A stretch of DNA of 64,000 nucleotides from VRUE01 sp035693025 (GCA_035693025.1 DASSHI010000036.1:62001-126000); one strand, 5' to 3'. Positions 42,662 through 51,296 are shown, counted from the stretch's first letter. Program-made: numbers and translations. The notes: a model not told the origin generated them from the letters alone.

Positions 42662-43678
42662 GTGGAGGCCGGTTCACTCCCAGCTCCCCGCGCGCCGAAG
42701 CTGCTGCTCGGCCTGCCGCTCGGGTTGCTTGCCGCCCTGATCGGGGTCCTCCTCGCGGTCACGGTGATGTTCGGCGCCTCGCCGAGCTGCGGCGGCGGTG
42801 AAGCCGTCGGGGCACTCAGCTCGAAGGTGCCGAAGCGCCTGGTCCCGATTTACGAGCAGGCGGCGGCGAAGTATGGGCTGGGGGAGGAAGGCCCGTCGAT
42901 CCTCGCTGGGATCAACTGGGTCGAGACCGGCTTCGGCACGAACCTGGGCGTCTCCTCGGCGGCAGCCGAAGGCTGGATGCAGTTCCTCCCGTCGAGCTGG
43001 GAAGCCTTCGGGGTCGACGGCAACGGCGACGGCATCAAGGACCCCTACAACCCCTGGGACGCGATCTTCGCCGCCGCCCGCCTGCTGCGCGCCTCCGGCG
43101 CTCCGCAGGACTGGCACGGCGCGATCTACAGCTACAACCACGCCGAGTGGTACGTCGCCGAGGTCCTGGCGCACGCCCACCGCTTCGCCGGCGACGGCAC
43201 GATCGAAGCCGCCAGCGGCACCGCCTGCGCCGCGGCGGCGAGCGCCCCCAACGAGACCGTCGCGCGGATGGTCGCAGAGGCTGCCCGCCTCAGCGACCTG
43301 CGCCCGACCTCCGAATACGTCTGGGGCGGCTCCCACGGCGCCTCGCCGACTCCCCCAAACGGGCCCTTCGACTGTTCGAGCGCCGTCAGTCACCTGCTCC
43401 AGGTCGGCGGCTTCGGCAACCCGACGATGGACACGACGCTGCTGGTCCGGTGGGGCGAACCGGGACCGGGACGGTGGGTGACGATCTTCGTCAAGCCCTA
43501 CGGCGCCGACGCCCACACCTTCATCCGCTTCTCGGCCGGAGTGACACCGCCGGGCGAGCGCTACTGGGGCACCTCGGGGATCGTCGCCCCCGGCAAGGGT
43601 CCAGGTTGGATCGGCGAAGACAAGTTCTCCGCCTCCTACCTGGCCGGATTCGAGATGCGGCACCCGCCGGGGCTGTGA
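42662..43678 (+). CDS. Bifunctional lytic transglycosylase / NlpC-P60-like hydrolase
   Basis: 338 residues from GTG. Membrane anchor LLLGLPLGLLAALIGVLLAV, transglycosylase domain with the glutamate in SILAGINWVETGFGTNLGV, AEGWMQFLPSSWEAFGVDG and YSYNHAEWYVAEVLAHA, then an NlpC-like part with YVWGGSHGASP, PFDCSSAVSHLLQ and DAHTFIRFSAG. It is homologous over its whole length to the enzyme at 3856-4899. It would locally open peptidoglycan for the mating channel. Confidence 0.85.
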   Translation: MEAGSLPAPRAPKLLLGLPLGLLAALIGVLLAVTVMFGASPSCGGGEAVGALSSKVPKRLVPIYEQAAAKYGLGEEGPSILAGINWVETGFGTNLGVSSAAAEGWMQFLPSSWEAFGVDGNGDGIKDPYNPWDAIFAAARLLRASGAPQDWHGAIYSYNHAEWYVAEVLAHAHRFAGDGTIEAASGTACAAAASAPNETVARMVAEAARLSDLRPTSEYVWGGSHGASPTPPNGPFDCSSAVSHLLQVGGFGNPTMDTTLLVRWGEPGPGRWVTIFVKPYGADAHTFIRFSAGVTPPGERYWGTSGIVAPGKGPGWIGEDKFSASYLAGFEMRHPPGL

Positions 43679-43861
43679 TGGCGCCCCGGCTCCAGAGCTC
43701 AACGCCCGCTGGATTGCCTGCGCGGATTGTCCGCGCCCCGCTAGGGGGGAGCACTTTGGCTGGTTGCGGACTTGACCCCCCATGCCCGTATCTCGGCAGT
43801 CCGGTGGTCGGGGCGCGGTGGATCCGCACATGCATTCCAGCGTCCCAGCAGGAGGTTCACG

Positions 43862-44083
43862 ATGGCGACGGCTGATCGCCTTCGCGCCCGGCGAGGATCG
43901 GAGGGCTGCCTGTGGACCGCGCATGAGGTCGCGGATCTGCTGGGCGTCTCGCACGAGTACGTGTGGCAGCTCTCGCGCGAAGGTCGCATCCCTACGGTCG
44001 CCATTGGCCGGACCCGGCGCTATCGCCGGGAGTCGATCCTTGCCTGGCTCGAACAGATCGAGTCCCCAGGCGGCCGCGTCTAG
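43862..44083 (+). CDS. xis: Excisionase-like MerR-type DNA-binding protein
   Basis: 73 residues from ATG, preceded by CAGGAGGTTCACG. The fold is the short DNA-binding domain of excisionases: LWTAHEVADLLGVSHEYVWQ, then SREGRIPTVAIGRTRRYRRE and SILAWLEQIES. It lies directly before the integrase gene, as xis-int pairs do, and would direct excision of the ICE. Confidence 0.85.
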   Translation: MATADRLRARRGSEGCLWTAHEVADLLGVSHEYVWQLSREGRIPTVAIGRTRRYRRESILAWLEQIESPGGRV

Positions 44084-44098
44084 GTGGAGGTGGGTCTG

Positions 44099-45277
44099 AT
44101 GGCCGAGGACAACAGCCGCCGCGCCTACGGCTCGGGATCGCTGTATCCGCACCGAGGCTCCTGGTACGCGAAGTGGTACGTCGGCACTCGCCAAATCAAG
44201 CGGAAAATTGGTCGCCAGCGCAAGCGAGGTAGCCGCGAGGGGTTGACGAAGGCCCAGGCCGAGAAGGAGATGCGGCGGCTGATACGCGAGTTGAAGCCGA
44301 CGCCGCAGGAGCGCTTGACGCTGCGCGAGGTTGGCGACGCCTACGTCGCCCACGTCCGCGACTTCCTCGAACGCAAGCCCGGAACGGTTCAGGACTACGA
44401 AGGCATTCTCAACAAAGCCGAGCGGGGGCTGCCGAAGAAGACGATCAACCGCTACGGCAGCGCCGACATCGAAGCCTACGTCTCGTTGATGAAGAAGGCG
44501 GGGCGTTCGCCGAAGACGATCAGCAACCACCTGAACTTCCTCCACGGCCTCTTCGCCTTCGCGGCGAAGCGCGGTTGGGCTTCGGGCAACGCCGTCGCCG
44601 AAGCCGAACGGCCGCGAGCCGACGGCCGCGACCCCGACATTCGCTTCATCGACCTGGAGGAACTCGAGGGGCTCCTGCACGAGGTCCCTGACGACGTTCT
44701 CGGCGCGGTCGAGCGGCCTCTCTACCTGACCGCCGCCATGACCGGCTTGCGCCAGGGGGAGCTGATCGCCCTGCGTTGGAAAGACGTCGACTGGAAGGCG
44801 GGCCTGATCCGCGTCCGCCGCAACTACACCCGCGGGCGCTTCGGCACTCCGAAGACGAAGCGCTCCAGCCGATCGGTCCCGATGCCCGAGCGCGTCGCGG
44901 CCGCGCTCAAAGAGCACTTCAAGCGCTCGGAGTACACCGGCGCCGACGATCTCGTTTTCTGCCACCCCGAGACCGGCGCCCCGTTCGACGCCTCGAAGAT
45001 GAGGAAGCGCTTTAAGAGTGCACTCAAGGCGGCTGGCGTTCGCTCGATCCGCTTCCACGACCTCCGCCACACCTTCGGCACGAGGATGGCGGCTGCGGGC
45101 GCGCCGCTGCGAACCATTCAGGAGTGGATGGGGCACCGCGACTACAAGACGACCGAAATCTACGCTGACTACGCGCCCGATCCCGTCCAGGGTGCCCGCT
45201 GGGCAGAGGCGGCATTCGCCGAAGAGGAAGAGGAAGACGACGGCGATGCAACCGACGATGAGAAAGAGGCCAGTTAG
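44099..45277 (+). CDS. int: Tyrosine recombinase (integrase) of the ICE
   Basis: 392 residues from ATG 44099 (GGAGGT seven bases upstream; an in-frame GTG lies at 44084). An N-terminal arm-binding part (GSGSLYPHRGSWYAKWYVG) and a SAM-like core-binding domain are followed by the catalytic domain: Arg in TGLRQGELIALRWKDVDW, HDLRHTFGTRM, His in EWMGHRDYKTTE and the nucleophile Tyr in EIYADYAP. It is complete and is the only integrase in the window. It lies 3.1 kb left of att2. Confidence 0.92.
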   Translation: MAEDNSRRAYGSGSLYPHRGSWYAKWYVGTRQIKRKIGRQRKRGSREGLTKAQAEKEMRRLIRELKPTPQERLTLREVGDAYVAHVRDFLERKPGTVQDYEGILNKAERGLPKKTINRYGSADIEAYVSLMKKAGRSPKTISNHLNFLHGLFAFAAKRGWASGNAVAEAERPRADGRDPDIRFIDLEELEGLLHEVPDDVLGAVERPLYLTAAMTGLRQGELIALRWKDVDWKAGLIRVRRNYTRGRFGTPKTKRSSRSVPMPERVAAALKEHFKRSEYTGADDLVFCHPETGAPFDASKMRKRFKSALKAAGVRSIRFHDLRHTFGTRMAAAGAPLRTIQEWMGHRDYKTTEIYADYAPDPVQGARWAEAAFAEEEEEDDGDATDDEKEAS

Positions 45278-45320
45278 GCGGGCAGGCCCGCATGCTGGCG
45301 TAAGCTAGAGAGGAGCGGTT

Positions 45321-45545
45321 ATGGCAGATGCACAAGAAATCGAGCTGGTCTTCGAGCCCCAGGATGAGGGCGGCTATCACGTCTACGCGCCCGACCTTCC
45401 CGGTCTTCATACCCAGGGCGACGACATGGACGACGCGATGGCGAACGCCAGCGAGGCGGTCGCCCTCTACGTCGAGGGCCTGCGCGAAGACGGCGAATCG
45501 CTCGATAGCGGCGTGATCCGCCGCTCGATTCCCCTACCCGCGTGA
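45321..45545 (+). CDS. hicB: HicB-like antitoxin, copy 1
   Basis: 74 residues, ATG after GAGAGGAGCGGTT. The partial RNase-H-like HicB fold is clear: IELVFEPQDEGGYHVYAPDL, PGLHTQGDDMDDAMANASEA and VALYVEGLREDGESL. It has no added DNA-binding domain. It overlaps the toxin gene by 4 bases (GTGA), antitoxin first. A near-identical copy, including 26 bases of leader, is at 58753-58977. Confidence 0.9.
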   Translation: MADAQEIELVFEPQDEGGYHVYAPDLPGLHTQGDDMDDAMANASEAVALYVEGLREDGESLDSGVIRRSIPLPA

Positions 45546-45766
45546 GCCCGCGCCAGCCGGTCGTCTCCGGCGAGCGCCTGATCAAGGCGCTTCGCAAGGA
45601 GGGCTGGGAAGTCGTCCGTCAACGCGGCAGTCACGTCCGCTTGAAGAAGCCGGGGCGCAGGCACGCCCTCGTAGTCCCGCTCCACCGGGAACTTCGTCGC
45701 GGCACCCTCGCCGGCATCCTCCGCGATGCCGACCTCAGTGCCGACGAGTTGTTTCGCCTGCTCTGA
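45542..45766 (+). CDS. hicA: HicA-like mRNA-interferase toxin, copy 1
   Basis: 74 residues from GTG. dsRBD-like HicA fold with the catalytic histidine in RQRGSHVRLKKPGRR, preceded by GERLIKALRKEGWEVV and followed by ALVVPLHRELRRGTLAGILR. It would cleave mRNA when free of HicB. Located between the integrase and att2, where accessory stabilisation genes of ICEs often sit. Confidence 0.9.
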   Translation: MSPRQPVVSGERLIKALRKEGWEVVRQRGSHVRLKKPGRRHALVVPLHRELRRGTLAGILRDADLSADELFRLL

Positions 45767-45844
45767 GCGACCTTCGGTATCCGGGCTGGGTCTCTCGGCG
45801 GATGACCCTCCGAGGCGTCCCATCTCAACCTTAGGATCAGTTGG

Positions 45845-46375
45845 ATGGAAGCGCCGGTCTGGTCCCGCCTCGAGGACGCGAAGGAGAAACTCGAATACGC
45901 CGACGGGCAGCTGAGCGAACTCGATTCCTTGACCTCGCAATTGGTTGGCCCGATGCCGACGTCTCGGCAAAGGCAGGACGTTTCCCGGGTCTACCTCGGC
46001 TGGCTGGTCTTCGCCCGCCAGGTCAGCGTCTCAATCCACGAGGCATGGCGGGCGGCCGGTTCTCCCGCTGAATTTGGCTCCTGGTGGGCCGATCTCGCCA
46101 GGGACCCGACCCACGCCTTCTTTCGTGATGCTCGCAATGCCGGCTTGAAGGGCGCCAGCAACATCATCGTCATGCAGTCGATCCTCGACGAGCGAACTTC
46201 TGCCCTTGCGTACTGGACTTTCGCCGGGGGACCACACAACGGGGACCCGCTTGTTGCCCGGTGCCAGCTCTACACCGATTGGCTGTACTACTCGGTCTGG
46301 AGTCCGGCGGCCGAGCGGCTGTTCGAATGGACGTTGCCTGAGCGGCAGAACTCGCCAGCTGACTGCGCCTTCTGA
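45845..46375 (+). CDS. Protein of unknown function
   Basis: 176 residues, helical, with many aromatics: WSRLEDAKEKLEYADGQLSE, RVYLGWLVFARQVSVSIHEA, GSWWADLARDPTHAFFRDAR and LYTDWLYYSVWSPAAERLFE. No membrane segment or known motif. It lies between HicBA and the regulator-protease module, on the same strand, among likely cargo genes. Confidence 0.6.
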   Translation: MEAPVWSRLEDAKEKLEYADGQLSELDSLTSQLVGPMPTSRQRQDVSRVYLGWLVFARQVSVSIHEAWRAAGSPAEFGSWWADLARDPTHAFFRDARNAGLKGASNIIVMQSILDERTSALAYWTFAGGPHNGDPLVARCQLYTDWLYYSVWSPAAERLFEWTLPERQNSPADCAF

Positions 46376-46459
46376 GGGGACCTCATGATGGCTTCCTCTT
46401 TTCCGCCCTCACTCGTGGTAGCGTTTCGAGAACCGACCCCGAACCGAAGGAAGCTTTAG

Positions 46460-47122
46460 ATGGCTAATCCCGCTCAGACCCATGATCAGCCCGAGGGCCG
46501 CGCAGCCCGACTGTTCGAGCTTGGGCTCGAAGAGCGCACCGTCGAGGAGGCCGTGATTCGGGGTCTCTCCGCCCGCCAGACCTGCACTCCATTCCACCCG
46601 CCGAGTTTTCCCGGCACCACTCAGTGGGCGGAGACGCACGCCGCGATCCGCCAGCTTCTCGCGCCGGCGGGTTGGACCCCTTGCGACCGGCGCAACTACT
46701 CGCGTGTCCTCAGCCCCAACGAGCGGATTGCCGTCACCGTCGCCACCGGCGATCTCCATACGGGGAGCATCGGCCTGTTCGAACCGGCCACCCGCTACCC
46801 GAAGGGCCCTGCCACCCGCGATGCGGTCGAAGACAACCAGCTTTCTCTATTGCCGCTCGTCCCCGCCGAAGACCCCGACGCCGACGAGGAGTCGATCGTC
46901 GCGCAGACCTGGATCCTTCTTCTTTCCACCGACGAGCAAGAGCTCACTTATGAGCTGTCGCTGCCAGCCGAGCAGGACGACGAAGGGCGCGTAGTCGCCT
47001 GGAGCGAGCGGATCATCTTCTCGCCGATCGAGATCGCCGCGTTGCCCGCGCGGGACGGCGACGCCGCCGATGACGACGATGAGGACGACGGCGACATCGA
47101 TGTGCCGATCGAGCGAATCTAG
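46460..47122 (+). CDS. Unknown protein paired with an ImmA/IrrE-type regulator
   Basis: 220 residues, preceded by GAAGGAAGC. An N-terminal helix (LFELGLEERTVEEAVIRGLS), an aromatic core (YSRVLSPNERIAVTVATGDL), strands QTWILLLSTDEQELTYELSL, and a very acidic tail (DDDDEDDGDIDVP) after IIFSPIEIAALPARD. It ends 8 bases before the XRE-ImmA gene. The pairing suggests it is the substrate or toxin counterpart of that protein, which is an inference from position. Confidence 0.6.
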   Translation: MANPAQTHDQPEGRAARLFELGLEERTVEEAVIRGLSARQTCTPFHPPSFPGTTQWAETHAAIRQLLAPAGWTPCDRRNYSRVLSPNERIAVTVATGDLHTGSIGLFEPATRYPKGPATRDAVEDNQLSLLPLVPAEDPDADEESIVAQTWILLLSTDEQELTYELSLPAEQDDEGRVVAWSERIIFSPIEIAALPARDGDAADDDDEDDGDIDVPIERI

Positions 47123-47130
47123 AGCGTGGG

Positions 47131-48231
47131 ATGTTCACGCCATCTCGTCTCACCTTGGCTCGCGGCCGACGCGGCCTAACGAAGAAGCGCGTTGCCGAAT
47201 TGATCGGCGTCTCAACTCGTAGCCTTACTGCTTACGAGGCTGGCGACATGACCCCCTCGCCGGACACGGTCGAGCGGCTCGGCAGGGTGCTCAACTTCCC
47301 CGTCGCCTTCTTCGAGGGTCCAGATCTGGAGGAACTTTCGGTCGATGCCGTCAGCTTTCGTGCACTCAGCAAGATGGCCGCGGCCGACCGCGATCGAGCT
47401 CTTGCTGCCGGCGCCCTAGCCTTCTCCTCCACCGATTGGATCGGCGAAAGGTTTCGGCTTCCTGAGCCGCGGGTGCCGAAACTAGGGCCTGGTGTAGACC
47501 CCGAAACCGCCGCGCAGGCTGTGCGGGTGGAATGGGGCTTGGGGGAGAAGCCAGCGCCCAACCTCATCCACCTCCTTGAGATGCGCGGCGTTCGCGTCTT
47601 CTCGGTGACTCAGGAATGCCGGGAGCTCGACGCCTACTCGCTTTGGCGTGCCGATCAGCCCTTCGTCTTCCTCAACACCGAGAAGTCAGGGGAGCGAAGT
47701 CGGTTCGATGCAGCCCATGAGCTCGGCCATCTCGTTCTGCACTGGCACCATGACCCGCCGCAGGGTCGTCGCGCAGAGCTCGAGGCCCACCGCTTCGCCG
47801 CCGCCTTCCTGATGCCGGCCGCAAGTGTTCTCGCGAAGGCTCCTCGCCATCCCACGCTTGAGCAGCTCGTCGAGCTGAAGAAGCCCTGGCGCGTATCAGT
47901 TGCCGCGATCGCGCATCGCCTGCATTCGCTCAAGGCACTCAGCGATTGGCAGTACCGCACGCTGGTGATCGAGATCGGCAAGCGGGACTATCTCACCACC
48001 GAGCCCGAGCCAATCGAACGCGAGACCTCCCAGGTCCTCAACAAGATCTTTGCCGCGCTTCGCAAGGAGGGTATGGGCAAGGCTGCAATCGCCCGAGAGC
48101 TAGGCATTCATCAGGCCGACCTGGACGCGATCGTCTTCGGGCTGACGATGCTGCCCGCGGACTCCGTAGCGCCGTTGCCTGCAAGACCAAGGCTGAAGGA
48201 ATATCCAAAACTGCAGCTGGTCGAGCCATAG
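47131..48231 (+). CDS. XRE-type regulator fused to an ImmA/IrrE-like metallopeptidase
   Basis: 366 residues. N-terminal XRE helix-turn-helix (GLTKKRVAELIGVSTRSLTA, YEAGDMTPSPDTVERLGRVL) and, near residue 195, the zinc protease motif FDAAHELGHLVLHWH with a downstream glutamate in ELEAHRFAAAFLMPA. Such fusions cleave partner repressors or act as antitoxin-like regulators of ICEs, phages and toxin pairs. The C-terminal 110 residues include a second helix-turn-helix-like part (GKAAIARELGIHQADLDAIV). Confidence 0.85.
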   Translation: MFTPSRLTLARGRRGLTKKRVAELIGVSTRSLTAYEAGDMTPSPDTVERLGRVLNFPVAFFEGPDLEELSVDAVSFRALSKMAAADRDRALAAGALAFSSTDWIGERFRLPEPRVPKLGPGVDPETAAQAVRVEWGLGEKPAPNLIHLLEMRGVRVFSVTQECRELDAYSLWRADQPFVFLNTEKSGERSRFDAAHELGHLVLHWHHDPPQGRRAELEAHRFAAAFLMPAASVLAKAPRHPTLEQLVELKKPWRVSVAAIAHRLHSLKALSDWQYRTLVIEIGKRDYLTTEPEPIERETSQVLNKIFAALRKEGMGKAAIARELGIHQADLDAIVFGLTMLPADSVAPLPARPRLKEYPKLQLVEP

Positions 48232-48308
48232 CATCGGATCAGGTCTTGAGAATCGGCGCGGCCGTTTCAACGGGACCGCATCCCGACGTACGATTCGCTC
48301 CCCTGGGC

Positions 48309-48456
48309 GGGTACTAAGTGGGTACTAAGTTGAGCGAAACTAGGGCCAACTCGATCCAACTCGAACCGCTTGAACAAGCCAAAAACCAGCCTGGTCAACC
48401 AGTTCCAGAGAACTCATAACCCGAAGGTCGCAGGTTCGAATCCTGCCCCCGCTATA
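48309..48456 (+). other. Attachment site 2 with conserved upstream arm
   Basis: Tandem GGGTACTAAGT (48309-48330), an arm containing AACAAGCCAAAAACCAGCCT, then the tRNA 3' half from CTCATAACCC at 48413 to GCTATA at 48456. The same approximately 147-bp unit recurs at 57217 and 63827. It forms the right end of the integrase-bearing ICE. Confidence 0.8.
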
Positions 48457-48459
48457 GAG

Positions 48460-48485
48460 AAAAGCCCCGCTAGCGGGGCTTTTTT
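48460..48485 (+). terminator. Intrinsic terminator after att2
   Basis: AAA-AGCCCCGC-TA-GCGGGGCT-TTTTT, an almost perfect hairpin with a T-run, just after the tRNA fragment. Confidence 0.85.
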
Positions 48486-48634
48486 CGTGTCTGGGCCTCC
48501 GTTTGCCGAACCTGGTGCGGGTACCAATTTTGGGCACTTTTCGCCTCCATCGATGCCCCCGACATTTCCTCTGGTTTTGCGGTCCTAGGCACGAGATCTC
48601 TCTGAAGGGCGCGTTTCGAGCCCATTTTACGGGG

Positions 48635-48689
48635 CGACCTTCGGGTCATAAACCCGAAGGTCGCAGGTTCGAATCCCTCCCCCGCTTTA
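48635..48689 (+). other. Attachment site 3: rearranged tRNA 3' half with 12-bp hairpin
   Basis: ACCCGAAGGTCGCAGGTTCG and a degenerate T-arm ending CCCCCGCTTTA match the other copies. Upstream, CGACCTTCGGGT (48635-48646) and ACCCGAAGGTCG (48652-48663) form a perfect 12-bp hairpin around CATAA. Only about 180 bases separate it from att2. Confidence 0.65.
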
Positions 48690-48752
48690 GGAAGAAGGTC
48701 CGCAGATGCGGGCATTTTTCCGTTTCGAGGTGGTTGGACGGAAATCTCGTCT

Positions 48753-48772
48753 GCCGTCAATTTGCCGTCATT
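48753..48772. repeat. Short tandem GCCGTCA-ATTT-GCCGTCA right of att3
   Basis: Two GCCGTCA words spaced by four bases occupy the same place relative to att3 as the GGGTAC-type tandems do at the other sites, so they may be arm sites of a different integrase. The rest of the 888-base gap 48232-49119 shows no convincing gene. Confidence 0.4.
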
Positions 48773-49119
48773 CTGAGTTGCGGGTTTTCGCGCTTGCGAA
48801 GCAGACAGGCGCGCAGCGCCTGTTGCTCGCGCACTCGGCAGAGTGCAATAGCGCGGGGAAAGCGCACTCAGGCGCGTCCGCTCACCAAAGTTAGGCGGAG
48901 GGGAACCTATGACGGTGGCTCGTAACGCAGAAGGAGGCGTTAGCGCGATGAACTACGGGTAGAGATTGGGGGCCAGACTTCATTTGTCGGCACCCGAGCA
49001 TCGCAGGAGGGCACCCCCTGAAGTCGGCCGTTTAGGCCGGCGGCACACCCTGACTTCCGGCGTCACGAAAGCCGAGCCTCGCGGTTCCGAGGTTCTCAAC
49101 CACGCGGAGGTCGAGGAAC

Positions 49120-50241
49120 ATGGCTTTACCAGCTGCCGGTACCGGATCCCACGGGGTAGGTGCTCCAACCCGAATGGGCCGCGCCTATTGGCGAAGTGCG
49201 GTGGCCCCGTACGAGCGGGTCTCCGCCATACGTGCCTCGATCGGACTTGCCACCTCCGTAGTGCCTTACGTCCTGCTGAGCGCCGCCATGTACCTGTTGC
49301 TCGACGTCTCGGTCTGGCTGACGTTGGCATTGGCCATCCCCGCCTCGGGCTTTCTGATGCGGACCTTCATCGTCTTCCACGACTGCACCCATGGCTCCTA
49401 CCTGTCCACAAAGCGCGGAAACGTCTGGCTTGGACGCGTTACCGGTCTCCTCGTTTTCCAGCCCTTCGCCAACTGGCGTCACAACCATGCCGTCCACCAC
49501 GGCAGCGCGGGCGACCTAGATCGCCGCGGTCAGGGCGATATCGCCACACTCACCGTCGAGGAGTACGCCGCACGATCATGGCGGGGACGCCTGGCCTACC
49601 GTCTCTTTCGCAACCCGGTCGTGATGTTCGTGATCGGCCCGATTTGGTCGCTGATGATCGGACCGCGGTTCTGGACCCGCGAGATGCGCCCCCGCCAGGT
49701 GCACAGCGTCTGGCTGACCAACGTTGCCCTGGCGCTGCTGCTGGGCACGCTGATCTCGATCGTCGGCCCGATCGCCTGGCTGCTGGTGCAGATGCCAACC
49801 ATGGCTCTCGCGGCCCTAGGCGGCGTCTTCCTCTTCTACGTCCAGCATCAGTTCGAGGATGCCTATTGGGAGAGCGGCGAGAGTTGGAGCTATGCAGATG
49901 CCGCCTTGAAGGGCAGCTCCTACCTGAAGATGCCGAAGCTCTTCCAGTTCTTCAGCGGCAACATCGGGCTCCACCACGTCCACCACCTCAGCGCCAAGAT
50001 CCCGAACTACAACCTTCAGCGTGCCCACGACGAGAACGAGATCTTCGCCGACGTGCCGATCCTCACCTTCAAGGACGGTCTGCGCGCGGTTCGCCTCAAG
50101 TTGATCGACCCGACCGACGGACGACTTCTGACCTGGAGGCAAGCGCGCCTCAGTCGGGTGCGGGCGGGCGGCTTCGAGAGCCGCACCTGGAGCATCCGAA
50201 CAATTGTTGGATTCGACTCAAGCCAAAGGAGTCAACCCTGA
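49120..50241 (+). CDS. Membrane fatty-acid desaturase (acyl-lipid/DesA type)
   Basis: 373 residues, ATG after GGAGGTCGAGGAAC. The three histidine boxes of integral membrane di-iron desaturases are present: VFHDCTHGSYL near 89, WRHNHAVHHGSAG near 121, and GLHHVHHLSAKIP near 287. Membrane helices lie around VVPYVLLSAAMYLLLDVSVW, LALAIPASGFLM and NVALALLLGTLISIVGPIAW. It should insert a double bond into membrane fatty acids. Its C-terminal end overlaps the convergent STAS gene by 24 bases. Confidence 0.92.
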   Translation: MALPAAGTGSHGVGAPTRMGRAYWRSAVAPYERVSAIRASIGLATSVVPYVLLSAAMYLLLDVSVWLTLALAIPASGFLMRTFIVFHDCTHGSYLSTKRGNVWLGRVTGLLVFQPFANWRHNHAVHHGSAGDLDRRGQGDIATLTVEEYAARSWRGRLAYRLFRNPVVMFVIGPIWSLMIGPRFWTREMRPRQVHSVWLTNVALALLLGTLISIVGPIAWLLVQMPTMALAALGGVFLFYVQHQFEDAYWESGESWSYADAALKGSSYLKMPKLFQFFSGNIGLHHVHHLSAKIPNYNLQRAHDENEIFADVPILTFKDGLRAVRLKLIDPTDGRLLTWRQARLSRVRAGGFESRTWSIRTIVGFDSSQRSQP

Positions 50242-50697
50242 TGTTCGCGTGACTACCGGACCGCGATGATTGTTCTCAAGCCCTTCATCCATTTCACTTC
50301 GTGCACCTAGCACCGGTCCGAGGTCGCTTCCCTCCATCACCGCGACGCCTTCTGGCGCCCCGATCATCTTGAGCACCCGACGGACCTGCCCGCGGGGGTC
50401 GAGGAGAATGAGGAGCCCCTCCGCGCGCCGGGCCTCGACGGCGGCATCGAAAATGACGGAAAGGGATGCGCAGTCGATGAATGTCAGCGCGGGAAGGTCC
50501 AGAATGACGCGGGGCGCGTCAGCCTGAGCGTCGCTCAGCGCCTGTTGGAAATGCGCCCGATTAGCGAGGTCGAGCTCTCCGGCGAGAACGAGACGGATTG
50601 AGCTGTTGCTCTCTGCCCTGCGCGTGCAGAGGAAGAGCGGCGGTGATCCCACGAGGGGGGAAGTAGGTGGCGGAACCGAAGCGGAAGGATTGGGCAT
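50218..50697 (-). CDS. STAS-domain protein (anti-sigma factor antagonist-like)
   Basis: 159 residues; ATG 50697 has AAGGAGTCCGCG in front, whereas the longer frame has no site. The STAS core runs IRLVLAGELDLANRAHFQQA, VILDLPALTFIDCASLSVIF and GLLILLDPRGQVRRVLKMIG. At the usual phospho-serine place after FID there is a cysteine (FIDCASLS), so the normal phosphorylation switch may be changed. The last 45 residues are disordered. Confidence 0.85.
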   Translation of the reverse strand: MPNPSASVPPPTSPLVGSPPLFLCTRRAESNSSIRLVLAGELDLANRAHFQQALSDAQADAPRVILDLPALTFIDCASLSVIFDAAVEARRAEGLLILLDPRGQVRRVLKMIGAPEGVAVMEGSDLGPVLGARSEMDEGLENNHRGPVVTRTSGLTPLA

Positions 50698-50824
50698 CGC
50701 GGACTCCTTAACTCGGAAGACGGGTCCGGAAGTCACTTGGTGCTGCCGACTTTGAGCCGACCTCAGTGATGCCCTCCTTGAATCAGAGTAGCGGAGTTTT
50801 CCTCGACCGTCGAACCCTCCCCAT

Positions 50825-51253
50825 CTACTCCTCGTCCCGGAACATGAATAACTCGATCTCCATGTCGGGACCGACATGGGAATTGGAGATAAAGGCGATG
50901 ACGTCGCGCCCGGAGAGTCGCTCCACCTCTCCGATGAACTTGTGCTGCATCGCGTCCTGAAACGCGCTGCGCGTTTCCTGCACGACGGGGCCGCGCTGCA
51001 ACTCGATCATCGTCTTCTCGACCTCGGTGTAGACGCCGCCCATCACGCAGGCGAGGAGATCCTCTCCGAGCATCTGGGTCCTCGAACTGACCGGGGCGCG
51101 ATGGTGATAGCGCTCGTGGAGTGCGACCATCGACTCGTTGACGGCGGCGAGCAGCTCATCGCCGCGCAAAGGTGGGGTGAGGGCCGACAACTGGGCCTTC
51201 TTTCTCGTCCTCTGGCTAGAAGCGCGCGCGAGGCAGAGGGTGGAAGAACCCAA
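50825..51253 (-). CDS. DUF2294 (YbcI-like) protein
   Basis: Up to 142 residues; the first start is TTG at 51253, with other TTG codons nearer the domain (51190). The domain runs from GDELLAAVNESMVALHERYH through LACVMGGVYTEVEKTMIELQ to DVIAFISNSHVGPDMEIELF. It is paralogous to and divergent from the frame at 51297-51695. The biochemical function of DUF2294 is unknown. Confidence 0.75.
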   Translation of the reverse strand: MGSSTLCLARASSQRTRKKAQLSALTPPLRGDELLAAVNESMVALHERYHHRAPVSSRTQMLGEDLLACVMGGVYTEVEKTMIELQRGPVVQETRSAFQDAMQHKFIGEVERLSGRDVIAFISNSHVGPDMEIELFMFRDEE

Positions 51254-51296
51254 CGAACGGTCAAACCAGTCTAGCGCGCTGGGCTAACATCGTCGT

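Noticed and set aside
42674..45136. 820-codon minus-strand frame across the transglycosylase, excisionase and integrase genes
   Set aside because: It spans three well-supported plus-strand genes and looks like a complement artefact.
48966..50252. 428-codon plus-strand frame overlapping the desaturase
   Set aside because: A shifted frame of the desaturase gene, which has all three histidine boxes in the frame starting at 49120.
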